From contig JAFVBB010000004.1 in the NCBI GenBank assembly GCA_017480225.1, positions 186,001 to 250,000 on the forward strand: a stretch of DNA of 64,000 nucleotides. Reading direction: 5' to 3'. The stretch is from Bacteroidales bacterium. Lineage in GTDB: Bacteria; Bacteroidota; Bacteroidia; Bacteroidales; P3. The position numbers and the translations under genes were made by a program. The notes under the pieces are model-generated. The model saw only the letters and a program-made list of their open reading frames with translations. It was not told the origin of the DNA and searched no databases. Shown here piece after piece: positions 26,198 through 34,885 of this stretch. Each line of letters starts with the position of its first letter. Within the stretch, counting starts at the first letter, position 1.

Positions 26198-26342
26198 CAA
26201 CTTTTTCCCATACTGTGAAAAATATTTTTTTGCACACCACGTTAATTGAGCGTAAATGTTGCAGTTACAGGACGAGAAATTTTTAGTTTCCATCGACTGC
26301 GGCCAAAATAAATGAACATTTTATCAACAATCGAAGAGCAAA

Positions 26343-27659
26343 ATGAATGAAAGATTGAGTGTTTCTGTCGAGCATGTTTTGGAAAAGGTTTCGCAGCTTG
26401 AGCTTGATGCAATGCTTCAGGAATCCTTGGTTGCACGAGAGCATCTCCTCCATGCCGACGCAGAAGGGTGTGAGTATCTTGGTTGGGTCGACCTTCCGGC
26501 AATCATCAACGCTGAGTCGTTGCAGCATATAAGGTTAGAGGTTGCCCGTTTGGCAAAGTTGGGTAGCGTCATGGTTGTTGTTGGCATTGGAGGCTCCTAT
26601 CTTGGAGCGAGGATGGTTATTGAGGCTTTGCAGGACGAGTTTGCTGCTGTCGACGCAGTGCGTGGTGTCCGCCCATATATCGTCTATGCCGGTCACACCC
26701 TTGCCGAGGATTATTATCATCAGCTGCTAAATTTCTTGGAACAAGTCGACTACACGGTGTGTGTCATTTCAAAGAGTGGTACCACTACCGAGCCGGCCGT
26801 TGCGTTCCGCCTTCTTAAGGAAAACCTTGTAAAGCGTTATGGTGCTAAATGTGCGACAGAACGTGTAGTCGCCATTACCGACGGTCGGCGTGGCGCTCTG
26901 CACGATATGGCCAACAATTCCGGCTACCATTCATTCGTCATACCCGACAATGTCGGCGGTCGATTCTCTGTGCTGACTCCAGTGGGGCTGTTGCCAATTG
27001 CAATGGCCGGTTTTGATATAGACAGATTGCTTGATGGTGCGCGTGATATGCGACGAATATGCCTTGAGTGCAATACGTTGCAAGATAATCCCGCACTTCT
27101 TTACGCCGTTGTGCGTAATGCCCTTTACCGCAGGGGAATAAAGGTAGAAATGCTGGTCGGCTGCCAGCCAAACCTTCGCTATCTTGCTGAGTGGTGGAAG
27201 CAGCTTTATGGTGAAAGCGAGGGTAAGCTGCATCGTGGACTTCTGCCTCACAGCATCAGTATTACAACCGACCTGCACTCGATGGGTCAGTACATCCAGG
27301 AGGGCGAGAGACTGATGATGGAGACCATGCTTCGGGTCGAAAGGTCGTCGCATTGCGTCTCCGTGCCCATCGACAAGAGCGATATGGATGGTCTTAACTA
27401 TCTTGCGTGCAGGCGTTTGTCAGAAATTAACAAGTGTGCGGCCGATGGAACTGTGAAGGCTCACGTCGACGGAGGTGTTCCTGTTGTTGAAATCACTGTA
27501 GACAAGATAGATGAGTATACGCTTGGCCAGTTGATATTCTTCTTCGAGTTCGCTTGTGGTGTGAGCGGATATATGCTTGGCGTAAACCCATTCAACCAGC
27601 CAGGTGTGGAGGCTTACAAAAACAACATGTTCCGTCTGCTGGGCAAGCCTGGCTTCTAG
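26343..27659 (+). CDS. pgi: Glucose-6-phosphate isomerase
   Basis: 438 residues, the short bacterial form. It has VVVGIGGSYLGARMVIEAL near residue 80, ISKSGTTTEPAVAFRLLKE near 142, NVGGRFSVLTPVGLLPIA near 202 (family signature) and the second signature GVNPFNQPGVEAYKNNM near the C-terminus, all with catalytic residues. It interconverts glucose-6-P and fructose-6-P in glycolysis. It is divergent from the OmpA-like gene. A small membrane protein follows 69 bases later and may be cotranscribed. Confidence 0.97.
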   Translation: MNERLSVSVEHVLEKVSQLELDAMLQESLVAREHLLHADAEGCEYLGWVDLPAIINAESLQHIRLEVARLAKLGSVMVVVGIGGSYLGARMVIEALQDEFAAVDAVRGVRPYIVYAGHTLAEDYYHQLLNFLEQVDYTVCVISKSGTTTEPAVAFRLLKENLVKRYGAKCATERVVAITDGRRGALHDMANNSGYHSFVIPDNVGGRFSVLTPVGLLPIAMAGFDIDRLLDGARDMRRICLECNTLQDNPALLYAVVRNALYRRGIKVEMLVGCQPNLRYLAEWWKQLYGESEGKLHRGLLPHSISITTDLHSMGQYIQEGERLMMETMLRVERSSHCVSVPIDKSDMDGLNYLACRRLSEINKCAADGTVKAHVDGGVPVVEITVDKIDEYTLGQLIFFFEFACGVSGYMLGVNPFNQPGVEAYKNNMFRLLGKPGF

Positions 27660-27728
27660 GGTTGAGAGGCTGGTTGTCCGCAGGTATTCCGTGTAATTTG
27701 TGGCACATATTTTGCAAAAGCAGTAGAT

Positions 27729-28229
27729 ATGGGAAACAAGATGACTTTTGATGTCGACCGCAAGGCCGTGACCGAGGGCGATATCGTAGAGATTAAGTGG
27801 GACTGCACCGGTGCCGACCGTGTGGAGCTCAATATTGACAACGGCTACAAAGCGTCAGCCATAGAGTTGCCAATTGCTGGCAGCAAACGCTTCCGCCTGA
27901 ACCGGTCAAAAGGCAGCACCAAGCTTACGGTGACAGTATGGAAAGATGGCAAGCATGGCTCGAAGTCCATCAAGGTGAGGGTGAGCCCACTGCAGACATC
28001 GCGTGCCGAGACCGTCGACGACAATGGCCGTCGGGTGAGTGGTGTCAGTGAGTGGTGGACGCGTATGCAACTACGTGTCAAGCAACTGCCTCCCGACAAA
28101 CGTCTTGCCCTGCGCGCTTCTCTGATTATCTGCGCTTCGCTCCTTTTGGGCATTTTCGTACCAGGTCTGCTGCAGCTTGGACTGCTTGGGCTGATGGTTT
28201 ATCTTCTCTTTGTTGTCTGGAAGCACTGA
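27729..28229 (+). CDS. Small membrane protein with N-terminal beta-sandwich
   Basis: 166 residues of unknown function. Residues 1-85 lack a signal and look like an Ig-like strand pattern (VEIKWDCTGADRVELNIDNG, FRLNRSKGSTKLTVTV). Residues ~87-125 are basic, and two hydrophobic segments (~127-143 and 146-164) lie at the C-terminus. Predicted topology places the beta domain in the cytoplasm with a C-terminal membrane hairpin. No catalytic residues are evident. It follows pgi and ends before a bidirectional terminator. Confidence 0.65.
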   Translation: MGNKMTFDVDRKAVTEGDIVEIKWDCTGADRVELNIDNGYKASAIELPIAGSKRFRLNRSKGSTKLTVTVWKDGKHGSKSIKVRVSPLQTSRAETVDDNGRRVSGVSEWWTRMQLRVKQLPPDKRLALRASLIICASLLLGIFVPGLLQLGLLGLMVYLLFVVWKH

Positions 28230-28257
28230 GAACATGATGATTGTAGGCTGAAGAAAG

Positions 28258-28295
28258 CGGGTGGCCTTGCTATTGGCAAAACCACCCGCCTCCTT
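28258..28295. terminator. Bidirectional terminator
   Basis: Stem GCGGGTGG/CCACCCGC with a 17-base partly paired loop and a T-rich tail, between the convergent small membrane protein gene and fcl. Confidence 0.75.
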
Positions 28296-28307
28296 TTGGG
28301 TACGCGT

Positions 28308-29249
28308 TTATCTCTCTGCACGCGTGGGATTTGTCAGGAAATCATTGTATGCCAGCCGCAGACCCTCCTCAAGCTCTGTCTTGTACGTCCACCCGAGCTC
28401 TTTGGCTTTGCTCACATCGAGCAGTTTCCTCGGTGTGCCGTTGGGGCGCGAGGTGTCCCACTTGATGGTGCCACTGTAGCCCACAATTCTTGCCACCAGC
28501 TCTGACAACTCTTTGATTGTAATCTCCTTGCCTGTGCCGGCATTGACTGTCTCGTTGCCGCTGTAGTTGTTCATCAGATAGACGCACAGGTTGGCCAGGT
28601 CGTCCACGTAGAGGAATTCGCGGAGAGGCGACCCGTCGCCCCAGCACACAACCTCTTCCGTCCCGGCCAGCTTTGCCTCGTGGAAGCGGCGTATGAGTGC
28701 TGGAAGCACATGCGAATGCTCCGGATGGTAGTTGTCGTTTGGTCCGTAAAGGTTTGTAGGCATGACCGATATGTAGTCTGTGCCATATTGCCGGTTGAGG
28801 AACTCGCAATATTTCAACCCCGATATCTTTGCCAAGGCGTAGGCCTCGTTGGTCTTTTCCAACTCGCCGGTCAGCAGGCAGCCCTCCTTCATGGGCTGCG
28901 GCGCCATGCGTGGATAGATGCAACTGCTGCCAAGAAACTCCAACTTCTTGCATCCGTTCTGCCAGGCCGCGTGGATTACGTTCATCTCCATGATCATGTT
29001 CTCATACATGAAGTCGGCCAGTGCGCTTTGGTTTGCCACAATGCCACCCACCTTCGCCGCCGCCAGGAAGACGTATTCGGGCTCTTCCTCGGCGAAAAAC
29101 CGCTCCACCTCGTCCTGTCGTGTGAGGTCGAGCTCGCGGTGAGTCCGGGTTATTATGTTGCGATACCCCTGCCTGTCCAATTCACGCACGATGGCCGAGC
29201 CGACCATGCCACGGTGCCCGGCCACGTAGATTTTTGCTGTCAGTTCCAT
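28308..29249 (-). CDS. fcl: GDP-L-fucose synthase
   Basis: A 313-residue member of the extended SDR family. [17 protein letters not shown] (NADP-binding GxxGxxG) is at residue 8, SSCIYP near 110, catalytic YALAK near 138, and [16 protein letters not shown] near 205, characteristic of GDP-4-keto-6-deoxy-mannose epimerase/reductases. It makes GDP-fucose for glycans and for the O-glycosylation system of Bacteroidales. The partner gmd is not in the window. It has its own promoter at 29299. Confidence 0.95.
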   Translation of the reverse strand: MELTAKIYVAGHRGMVGSAIVRELDRQGYRNIITRTHRELDLTRQDEVERFFAEEEPEYVFLAAAKVGGIVANQSALADFMYENMIMEMNVIHAAWQNGCKKLEFLGSSCIYPRMAPQPMKEGCLLTGELEKTNEAYALAKISGLKYCEFLNRQYGTDYISVMPTNLYGPNDNYHPEHSHVLPALIRRFHEAKLAGTEEVVCWGDGSPLREFLYVDDLANLCVYLMNNYSGNETVNAGTGKEITIKELSELVARIVGYSGTIKWDTSRPNGTPRKLLDVSKAKELGWTYKTELEEGLRLAYNDFLTNPTRAER

Positions 29250-29298
29250 TTCATGAAATCATTTGAAGTTATTTGGCTGTACCCTCGCAGCCGTTTTG

Positions 29299-29330
29299 CA
29301 AATGTACGAAGAAAACCCGGAATGGCCAAA
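29299..29330 (-). promoter_or_regulatory. Promoter of fcl
   Basis: On the minus strand TTTG (29327-29330), 20 bases, TACATTTG (29299-29306): a near-perfect Bacteroidetes promoter, 50 bases before the fcl start. Confidence 0.8.
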
Positions 29331-29398
29331 CTAAATGCGCAAAGCACAAGCTCTCAGTCTTTTTGCCGATTTAGGCTCATATTGAAGAGGCAAGGTTG

Positions 29399-29906
29399 CT
29401 ATGCTTGAAGGTAGCGATCCAGTATCTGTTTCCTGCGGGCGGGGCAGGCTGCCATCACGGCCAGGGCTTTCGCCACCACGGCCTCGTATTGCTCCACTTG
29501 GGCTATTATCCTCTGTTGCTCTGCCATTGTCGGCAGGTACACCTCGGTCTCCTTTAGGTATTTGTAGTGCCGCTCGTACTTTCCTGCATTGTGTATCTCA
29601 ATGTTTTGCAGATAGAAGTACATGTATTTTGTGAGCACAACGTCGTGGTTGAACTTCATCAGTTGCGTGCCGTCTGCCCCGCGCACAAATGGCACGTCCA
29701 AATACTTGAAGGAACAACTGTGGTCACCGAACACAATCAAGGGCAAATCGGTGATGGGCGCTTCGATGTTTGTGTAGCCTGACACCTGCAGGCCAGCCTC
29801 TTGTGTGACTACAGGGTATTTTCCTTCCGGGAGTATCCCCTCTTGTGGCACTTTGGTTTTCAGTCCAATAATGCCTTGTGTTAACTCTCTTATTTTCAGT
29901 AGTTTG
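29399..29906 (-). pseudogene. Out-of-frame second target-recognition segment of the restriction-modification enzyme
   Basis: Reading past the poly-G run with one G fewer gives GKLLKIRELTQGIIGLKTKV and continues in frame to the stop at 29399, about 168 residues. It has the form of a type I specificity half-domain: ILPEGKYPVVTQEAGLQVSG, a variable middle, then YLPTMAEQQRIIAQVEQYEAVV as the conserved closing helix. In the sequence as given this part is out of frame with the enzyme at 29724-33182. It is probably an intact part of a phase-variable gene, not true decay, since no other stop or frameshift is present. Confidence 0.8.
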
Positions 29907-32900
29907 CCCCCCCCCCGCAGACGCTGCGCCGCTGCGGGCTATTACTTCGAGGTCCTCAAACACTTTGGCAATCTTGCTCCTGTATTCTTCAACCGTCATG
30001 CGCGAGGAATTATAGTCCTCGTCAACCTTCTGGCACTCATCCACAATCTGTTGCTGAATGTTAATAGGAGGCAAGGGTATTTTTACCTCGTTGTTCAGAT
30101 AGGTGCTGTTCAGACTCTTTCCGAATGCTTTGTTTCCTACGTTATTCAGGTTGATCAAGCCGCTGTTGAAGACATTGAACAGATACTCGTTGGAAACGAC
30201 GCTGGTGTCTTTCGGTATCAGTGCGGCTATTGCCTCGTTTGTGTATAGGTCTGCCCCTGCTATTGCGGTCTTCCCTATTGACAGCTTGAAACTTAAAAGG
30301 GTCGTCCCTTTGGGTACAAGTTTGACATTTGAGTGCCTTACAGCCTCGTCGGTTATCTTCTCCTTTGTGTCGGTGATGGTCTGCCCTTTCATTTCGGCTA
30401 TCGACACCCATAGATTGTTGCCTGTGAAGTAACTGGCATTTGCCCTTGCCGGGGTTCCTCCAATTCGGATCTCACACACACCGTCAGGGCCGCCAAGCGC
30501 TACCAGGGGATATTTGCTTTTGATCAAAGACTTCTTTTCCGGCGTGAGTTTTATTGCTTTGTTGAAGTCGGGGCGCGTGAAGTCAATCATGTCTTGTAGT
30601 CGGGTGAAGGTGTAGAAACGCTCGCGTTCAGGAGTGTCGGGCTGCAAGTCGCTGTACACCCGGCGTACTGCGGCGGCCAGTGTGCCGGAAGCGAGGCGGT
30701 CGGCGTCGTTGTAGAGCATACCACCGGGAGTGATGATTCGTATGCCCTCGTTGCCGCGACGGTTGCTCCATGTGTAGCCGAGGAACCGCTGCTGCTCGTC
30801 ATTCTTGTCGGGAGCTGTGATGATGAGAGTTCTTTGGTGGTATACAAGCGCGAAGTAGTAGAGCTTTTCGCGCTCGCACTGCAGTTGTGTGGAGTAGAAC
30901 AGGCTCAGCGTCTCTGCCTCCTGCCGCTCCTTGTCCAGCCGCCGGTATCGCTGCGTTTTTTGCAGATCGCGCAGCCTGGTTGAGGCGAGGAACTGGGCTA
31001 CGTGTGCGGCGAAGTAGGGTATGGCCTCCAGCTGGTCGAGCCGCAGCCGCCGTCTGGTGAAGTCATCGTAGTCCGGCGCGGCAACCTGTATCTTCTGCAG
31101 GTAGGCGTCCAGTATGGCGCGGTCTTCCCATTCGTCGCTCACGTTGCCCGCGAGGATGGCCTCGACAGAGTCTTTCACCTGCTCCATGCGCCGTGGCGGC
31201 TCGTCGTATTTTTCAAGAAACAGCACCACCGTGTTGGTGCCCGTGGCGCCGAATGTCTTGCTGCCGAACTGCGCCACAGCGCGTATGAGAAAGTGCTCCA
31301 GCAGCTCCTCGCGGGCGGCGGTGTAGCTGCCCTTGTCGTTGCTCAGTAACGATGAGGGCAGCACCACAGCTGCCACGCCTTTGGGCTGCAGCAGTTGCGC
31401 TATTCGCTCCACGAAGAGGGTCTCTATCTCGCTGCCGTCGTTGCTGATCTTGGCCAGCAGCCCGAAGTTGTTGTCTTTCAGCTTCAGGTGAGGCTTGAAG
31501 GAGTCGACCGAATAGGGCGGGTTGGCCACGAGAATGTCGAAGGTGCCGTTGCTGACGCCCTTGTCGCGGTATTGCTCCAGTCCGTCGCCGAACACTATCT
31601 GCCCCTTGCCGGCCCCGTTCATGTAGAGGCACACCTTGGCCACGCGTGCAAGCCGGTAGTCCTTCTCCACGCCGAAGATGTGCCTCTCCACCCACAGGTT
31701 GTCACGCACCTGCCCCTCGCAGCCCTTGGCGCGGAAATAGGCGTCGACGGCCTCGACCGCCTCGGTCAGGAAATGGCCTGCCCCGCAGGCGTAGTCTATC
31801 ACCCGCGGCAGGCGGTAGCCCTCGGCGGTGAGGCATACCTTGTCGAGCGGTATGCAATCCCAGATGAAACGGGTGATGGGCATCGGGGTGAAAAACTGCC
31901 CCTCGTTCTGCTTGAAGCCCTTGTTGAGCAGCTGCTCGAAGAGGTCGCCGAGGAACTGGTGTTTGGCTGGGTAGACTATGCGGAACTTCTCGAAGAGCTG
32001 CACCACCTCAACCAGCACCTTGCCGTTCTGGTAGAAGAGCTCCTCGTTGTGCACGTCCTTGAAGGTGAAGTCGTTGTTGGTGTAGTACTTCAGTATGCGC
32101 AGCGTGGCGCGCAGGTCCTCCACCGCCTTGCGCCGCCTGGCCGGGGCATACTGGCTGAACACCCGCTCGGCATAGCCGTCGTCCACGTAGTTCACCTCCT
32201 CTTGCATGAAGTCGCGCATTCCTTTCTGGTGCAGCCGCTGCAGGCGGTCCTGCAAGCTTTCGTAGGTGTCGGTGCCCACCTTGTACTGGAAGTCGACCTC
32301 GTCCTGGTCGCCCTTCTGCATCTCGTCGACCAGTTTGCAAATGAATAGCGCCACCAGGCGGTTGAAGGCGTTCTCCTTGTCGCTCACGTTGTTGTGGCGC
32401 AGTATCTCCTCGAAGCGGTTCACTATTCCGTCGGCTGGCGAGAAGTCGCGCAGGTCCTTCTTGAGCAGTGGGCGTATGCCGATGCGGTAGGCCACCGTGT
32501 CGCTGGCGAAGACGATGTCGGCGTGGAGGCTTTGCGAATACGTCTCCTTCCACGTGGTGACCAGCTCCTCCGCAGTGCGGGCACGCCGGTAGGTGGGCTG
32601 CTGGCGGTCCTTCTCCGCCAGCATGAGAATGTTGTTGTCGTCGGTGCACTTGACGATGGCGTTCTCGTAGTGCACGGCGCCATCCTTGAAGTCGGAGCAG
32701 TAGAGGGCGAGCCATTGCGTGCTGCGCTCCTGCTGCCAGTAGGAGAAGAGCTGGCCGCCGTCCTCGCGCATCCTGGCCAGTGCCTCGCTGTAGCAGCGTC
32801 CGGCCTGCTTGCACTCTATGATGAGAAGCATGGAGTCGCCCCGCTCGTCCATCACGCAGATGTCGGCCTTGCCGCCCGAGGCGTTGTGTCCCAGCTGCCA

Positions 32901-33182
32901 GCGCTTCTCAAGCTCTATGTGTTCGGGGCGGTAGCCCTTGTCGAGCAGCCGGGTCACGCATTCGAGCACCACGAAGTTCTCCGCGTGGTCGAAGTTGCCG
33001 CTGCTGGTGCGGTCGTTCACGCGCAGGCCATGCCCTTCGGGATAGATTATCTGCCTGCTGTTGAAGTCCACACGCAGCTCGGCATGGTTGAAGTGATGGT
33101 AGACCTTGGTGAACAGGCCTTTGGCTGTCTCGGTGAAGCCTATTGCGGCCAGGGTTTGGCGGAGGTTTCCGGTTGTAATCAT
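29724..33182 (-). CDS. Type IIG/I-like fused restriction-modification enzyme (R-M-S), frameshifted in this sequence
   Basis: 1152 residues from the ATG at 33182 (an open frame reaches 33245, but a promoter motif lies inside it). Order: HsdR_N-type nuclease at ~100-125 with GGKADICV...LLIIECK (PD-(D/E)xK), helical linker, N6-adenine methylase with VIDYACGAGHF near 461 and catalytic NPPYSV near 551, and a first target-recognition domain (~910-1060) closing with LPPINIQQQIVDECQKV. At about residue 1088 a run of ten G shifts the frame, and 63 unrelated residues follow. With nine (or twelve) G the protein would be about 1257 residues with a second recognition half-domain. It is a stand-alone gene with no helicase subunit, so a single-chain type IIG-like enzyme is likely. 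Confidence 0.88.
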   Translation of the reverse strand: MITTGNLRQTLAAIGFTETAKGLFTKVYHHFNHAELRVDFNSRQIIYPEGHGLRVNDRTSSGNFDHAENFVVLECVTRLLDKGYRPEHIELEKRWQLGHNASGGKADICVMDERGDSMLLIIECKQAGRCYSEALARMREDGGQLFSYWQQERSTQWLALYCSDFKDGAVHYENAIVKCTDDNNILMLAEKDRQQPTYRRARTAEELVTTWKETYSQSLHADIVFASDTVAYRIGIRPLLKKDLRDFSPADGIVNRFEEILRHNNVSDKENAFNRLVALFICKLVDEMQKGDQDEVDFQYKVGTDTYESLQDRLQRLHQKGMRDFMQEEVNYVDDGYAERVFSQYAPARRRKAVEDLRATLRILKYYTNNDFTFKDVHNEELFYQNGKVLVEVVQLFEKFRIVYPAKHQFLGDLFEQLLNKGFKQNEGQFFTPMPITRFIWDCIPLDKVCLTAEGYRLPRVIDYACGAGHFLTEAVEAVDAYFRAKGCEGQVRDNLWVERHIFGVEKDYRLARVAKVCLYMNGAGKGQIVFGDGLEQYRDKGVSNGTFDILVANPPYSVDSFKPHLKLKDNNFGLLAKISNDGSEIETLFVERIAQLLQPKGVAAVVLPSSLLSNDKGSYTAAREELLEHFLIRAVAQFGSKTFGATGTNTVVLFLEKYDEPPRRMEQVKDSVEAILAGNVSDEWEDRAILDAYLQKIQVAAPDYDDFTRRRLRLDQLEAIPYFAAHVAQFLASTRLRDLQKTQRYRRLDKERQEAETLSLFYSTQLQCEREKLYYFALVYHQRTLIITAPDKNDEQQRFLGYTWSNRRGNEGIRIITPGGMLYNDADRLASGTLAAAVRRVYSDLQPDTPERERFYTFTRLQDMIDFTRPDFNKAIKLTPEKKSLIKSKYPLVALGGPDGVCEIRIGGTPARANASYFTGNNLWVSIAEMKGQTITDTKEKITDEAVRHSNVKLVPKGTTLLSFKLSIGKTAIAGADLYTNEAIAALIPKDTSVVSNEYLFNVFNSGLINLNNVGNKAFGKSLNSTYLNNEVKIPLPPINIQQQIVDECQKVDEDYNSSRMTVEEYRSKIAKVFEDLEVIARSGAASAGGGQTTENKRVNTRHYWTENQSATRGDTPGRKIPCSHTRGWPAGVRLHKHRSAHHRFALDCVR
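29907..29916 (-). repeat. Homopolymer G10 tract (probable phase-variation switch)
   Basis: Ten C on the plus strand, ten G on the coding strand, inside the restriction-modification gene exactly where the frame breaks. Slipped-strand changes of one base would join or separate the two recognition half-domains. Confidence 0.88.
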
Positions 33183-33209
33183 GCCGTCAGGATGTAGTAA
33201 TTCGCGGCG

Positions 33210-33217
33210 CAAAATTA
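33210..33217 (-). promoter_or_regulatory. Promoter -7 element of the restriction-modification gene
   Basis: TAATTTTG on the minus strand, 27 bases before the ATG at 33182. It supports that start over the longer frame from 33245. Confidence 0.65.
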
Positions 33218-33306
33218 CGAAAAAGTTTTGGAACGGCTCCTCCACCGTGAGTCGGTATTACTGCCTGGCTTACAAACACTTGTGGTTTGGGTGATGCTGT
33301 ATGATG

Positions 33307-33449
33307 TTGTAAACCAGCGGGAAACAATACCGGGGCAATGTCAACGCCGTCTGTTCTTCGATTGTTCTCCGATTGTTCTTCGATTGTTCTTCGATTTTGT
33401 ATCGAAGAACAATCGGAGAACAATCGGACATCAATCGGAAAACAGGCGG
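33307..33449 (+). repeat. Family I palindromic repeat, copy 3 (right arm diverged)
   Basis: Leader 33307-33353 (TTGTAAACCAGC ... CGCCGTCTG, 47 bases), intact left arm 33347-33396 and diverged right arm 33401-33449 with GGACATC and GGCGG changes that also occur in copy 5. It lies in the divergent region between the restriction-modification gene and the porin. 33246-33557 holds this repeat and the porin promoter, nothing else seen. Confidence 0.92.
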
Positions 33450-33535
33450 CCCGGGGGCGGCTTTTCGCGGCAGCCACAAGGGCATTGCCGCACAATCACC
33501 ACTAATGGTTATGGCCCGGTGCGTGGGAAATGGTG

Positions 33536-33543
33536 TAACTTTG
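33536..33543 (+). promoter_or_regulatory. Promoter -7 element of the porin/imelysin operon
   Basis: TAACTTTG, 15-24 bases before the candidate starts at 33558 and 33567. No clear -33 element. Confidence 0.65.
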
Positions 33544-33557
33544 CAGCCGCAAACTTA

Positions 33558-34850
33558 ATGATAACTATGCACAGAAACGGCAAACTTACAACTCTTTACG
33601 TGGTTTTGGCACTTGCTGCCACCACTGTGGCTGCGGCGCAGGACGACACTGTGCCCCGTCAGCAGCGCCTCACGGTGGGCGGCTACGGCGAGGCTGTTTA
33701 CAGCCGCCACTTCTACTCCGACAATGTGTTCCGCTACTCTCACGCCGACCGCTATGCCGACGCCAAGGGCTACGGGCGCTTCGACATGCCGCACGCGGTG
33801 GTGATGCTGGGCTACGACTTCGGCCACGGATGGTCAATCGGCACCGAGATAGAGTTCGAGCACGGCGGCGTGGAGGCTGCCGTGGAGAAGGAGACCGAGG
33901 AGACCGGCGAGTTCGAGCAGGAGATAGAGCGCGGCGGCGAGGTGGCCCTGGAGCAGTTTTGGCTGCAGAAGTCTTTTGGCAGGTGCCTCAACATCCGCGC
34001 CGGGCACATTGTGGTGCCTGTGGGCATGACCAACAACTCGCACCTGCCCACGCAGTTTTTCTCCGTCTACCGGCCGGAGGGCGAGAACACAATCATGCCC
34101 TGCACGTGGCATGAGACGGGCGTCAGCCTGTGGGGTCGCGCGGGTGACTGGCGCTACGAGGTGCAGCTTCTGCCCGGCCTCAACTCCTTCATGTTCAACG
34201 ATGCGGGCTGGGTGCACAACGGCTCGGCCTCGCCCTACGAGTTCCGCCCGGGCAACAACCTGGCGGCTGCGGCGCGCCTTGACTGGAGCGGTGTCGACGG
34301 CCTGCGGCTGAGCGTCAGCGGCTATGCGGGCAACTCGTTCAACAACGACATCGTGACCGACGAGCGCTCGCGCTATGCCGACGTGAAGGGCACGGTGCTC
34401 ATCGGCGCCTTCGACTTCGCATACAGCAACCGCTACCTTACGGTGCGCGGCAACGCCGACTACGGTTTCCTGGCCGACGCGCTGCTGGTGTCGAGCCACA
34501 ACAAGAACCAGACCACCATGAGCGGCAACCCCTACCCCCACACCACTGTGGGAAGCGCGGCCTACGACTACGCCCTCGAGGCGGGGGTGGACCTCATGGC
34601 ATGGAGCGGCAAGCGGCAGCGACTCTTCCTCTTCGGCCGCTATGACCACTACGACAGCTTCATCCCCGCCGAGGGGCAGGCCGACGTGGAGTGGTGCGAG
34701 CGGCGTGTGGTGAGCTGCGGTGTCAACTTCCGCCCGCTGCCCGAGGTGTCGATCAAGGCCGAGGCGGGCGTGAGGATGCTCGCCGACCAGTACAACAGCG
34801 AGCCTTTCGTGGGCGTGGGCGTCACGTGGGCGGGCTATTTCAAGCATTGA
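33558..34850 (+). CDS. Outer-membrane porin-like beta-barrel protein
   Basis: 430 residues from the ATG at 33558 (427 from 33567). The longer open frame starting at 33228 runs through the palindromic repeat and is not real. Signal peptide ending TTVAAAQ, then alternating strands typical of a porin: LTVGGYGEAVYSRHF at the start of the barrel, GYDFGHGWSIGTEIEFEHGG, LNIRAGHIVVPVGMTNNSH, and C-terminal VGVGVTWAGYFKH ending in an aromatic/His pair. An unusual Glu-rich loop (KETEETGEFEQEIERG) near residue 115 could bind cations. It is the first gene of the imelysin/di-heme operon, so a role in metal or heme passage is inferred. Confidence 0.82.
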   Translation: MITMHRNGKLTTLYVVLALAATTVAAAQDDTVPRQQRLTVGGYGEAVYSRHFYSDNVFRYSHADRYADAKGYGRFDMPHAVVMLGYDFGHGWSIGTEIEFEHGGVEAAVEKETEETGEFEQEIERGGEVALEQFWLQKSFGRCLNIRAGHIVVPVGMTNNSHLPTQFFSVYRPEGENTIMPCTWHETGVSLWGRAGDWRYEVQLLPGLNSFMFNDAGWVHNGSASPYEFRPGNNLAAAARLDWSGVDGLRLSVSGYAGNSFNNDIVTDERSRYADVKGTVLIGAFDFAYSNRYLTVRGNADYGFLADALLVSSHNKNQTTMSGNPYPHTTVGSAAYDYALEAGVDLMAWSGKRQRLFLFGRYDHYDSFIPAEGQADVEWCERRVVSCGVNFRPLPEVSIKAEAGVRMLADQYNSEPFVGVGVTWAGYFKH

Positions 34851-34885
34851 GAACGCAAAGATAAACAATAAACAACTATATTACA

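Noticed and set aside
26327..26340. Single ACAATCGAAGAGCA before pgi, one base off the family I unit
   Set aside because: Only one unit, with no head, leader or palindrome. Chance is a sufficient explanation.
29399..29916. True pseudogene decay of the second recognition domain
   Set aside because: Only one lesion exists, at a homopolymer, and the remaining frame keeps the expected specificity-domain ends. Phase variation fits better.
33183..33245. N-terminal extension of the restriction-modification enzyme
   Set aside because: The extension covers a TAATTTTG promoter motif, and the ATG at 33182 gives the usual MITTGNLRQT-like beginning.
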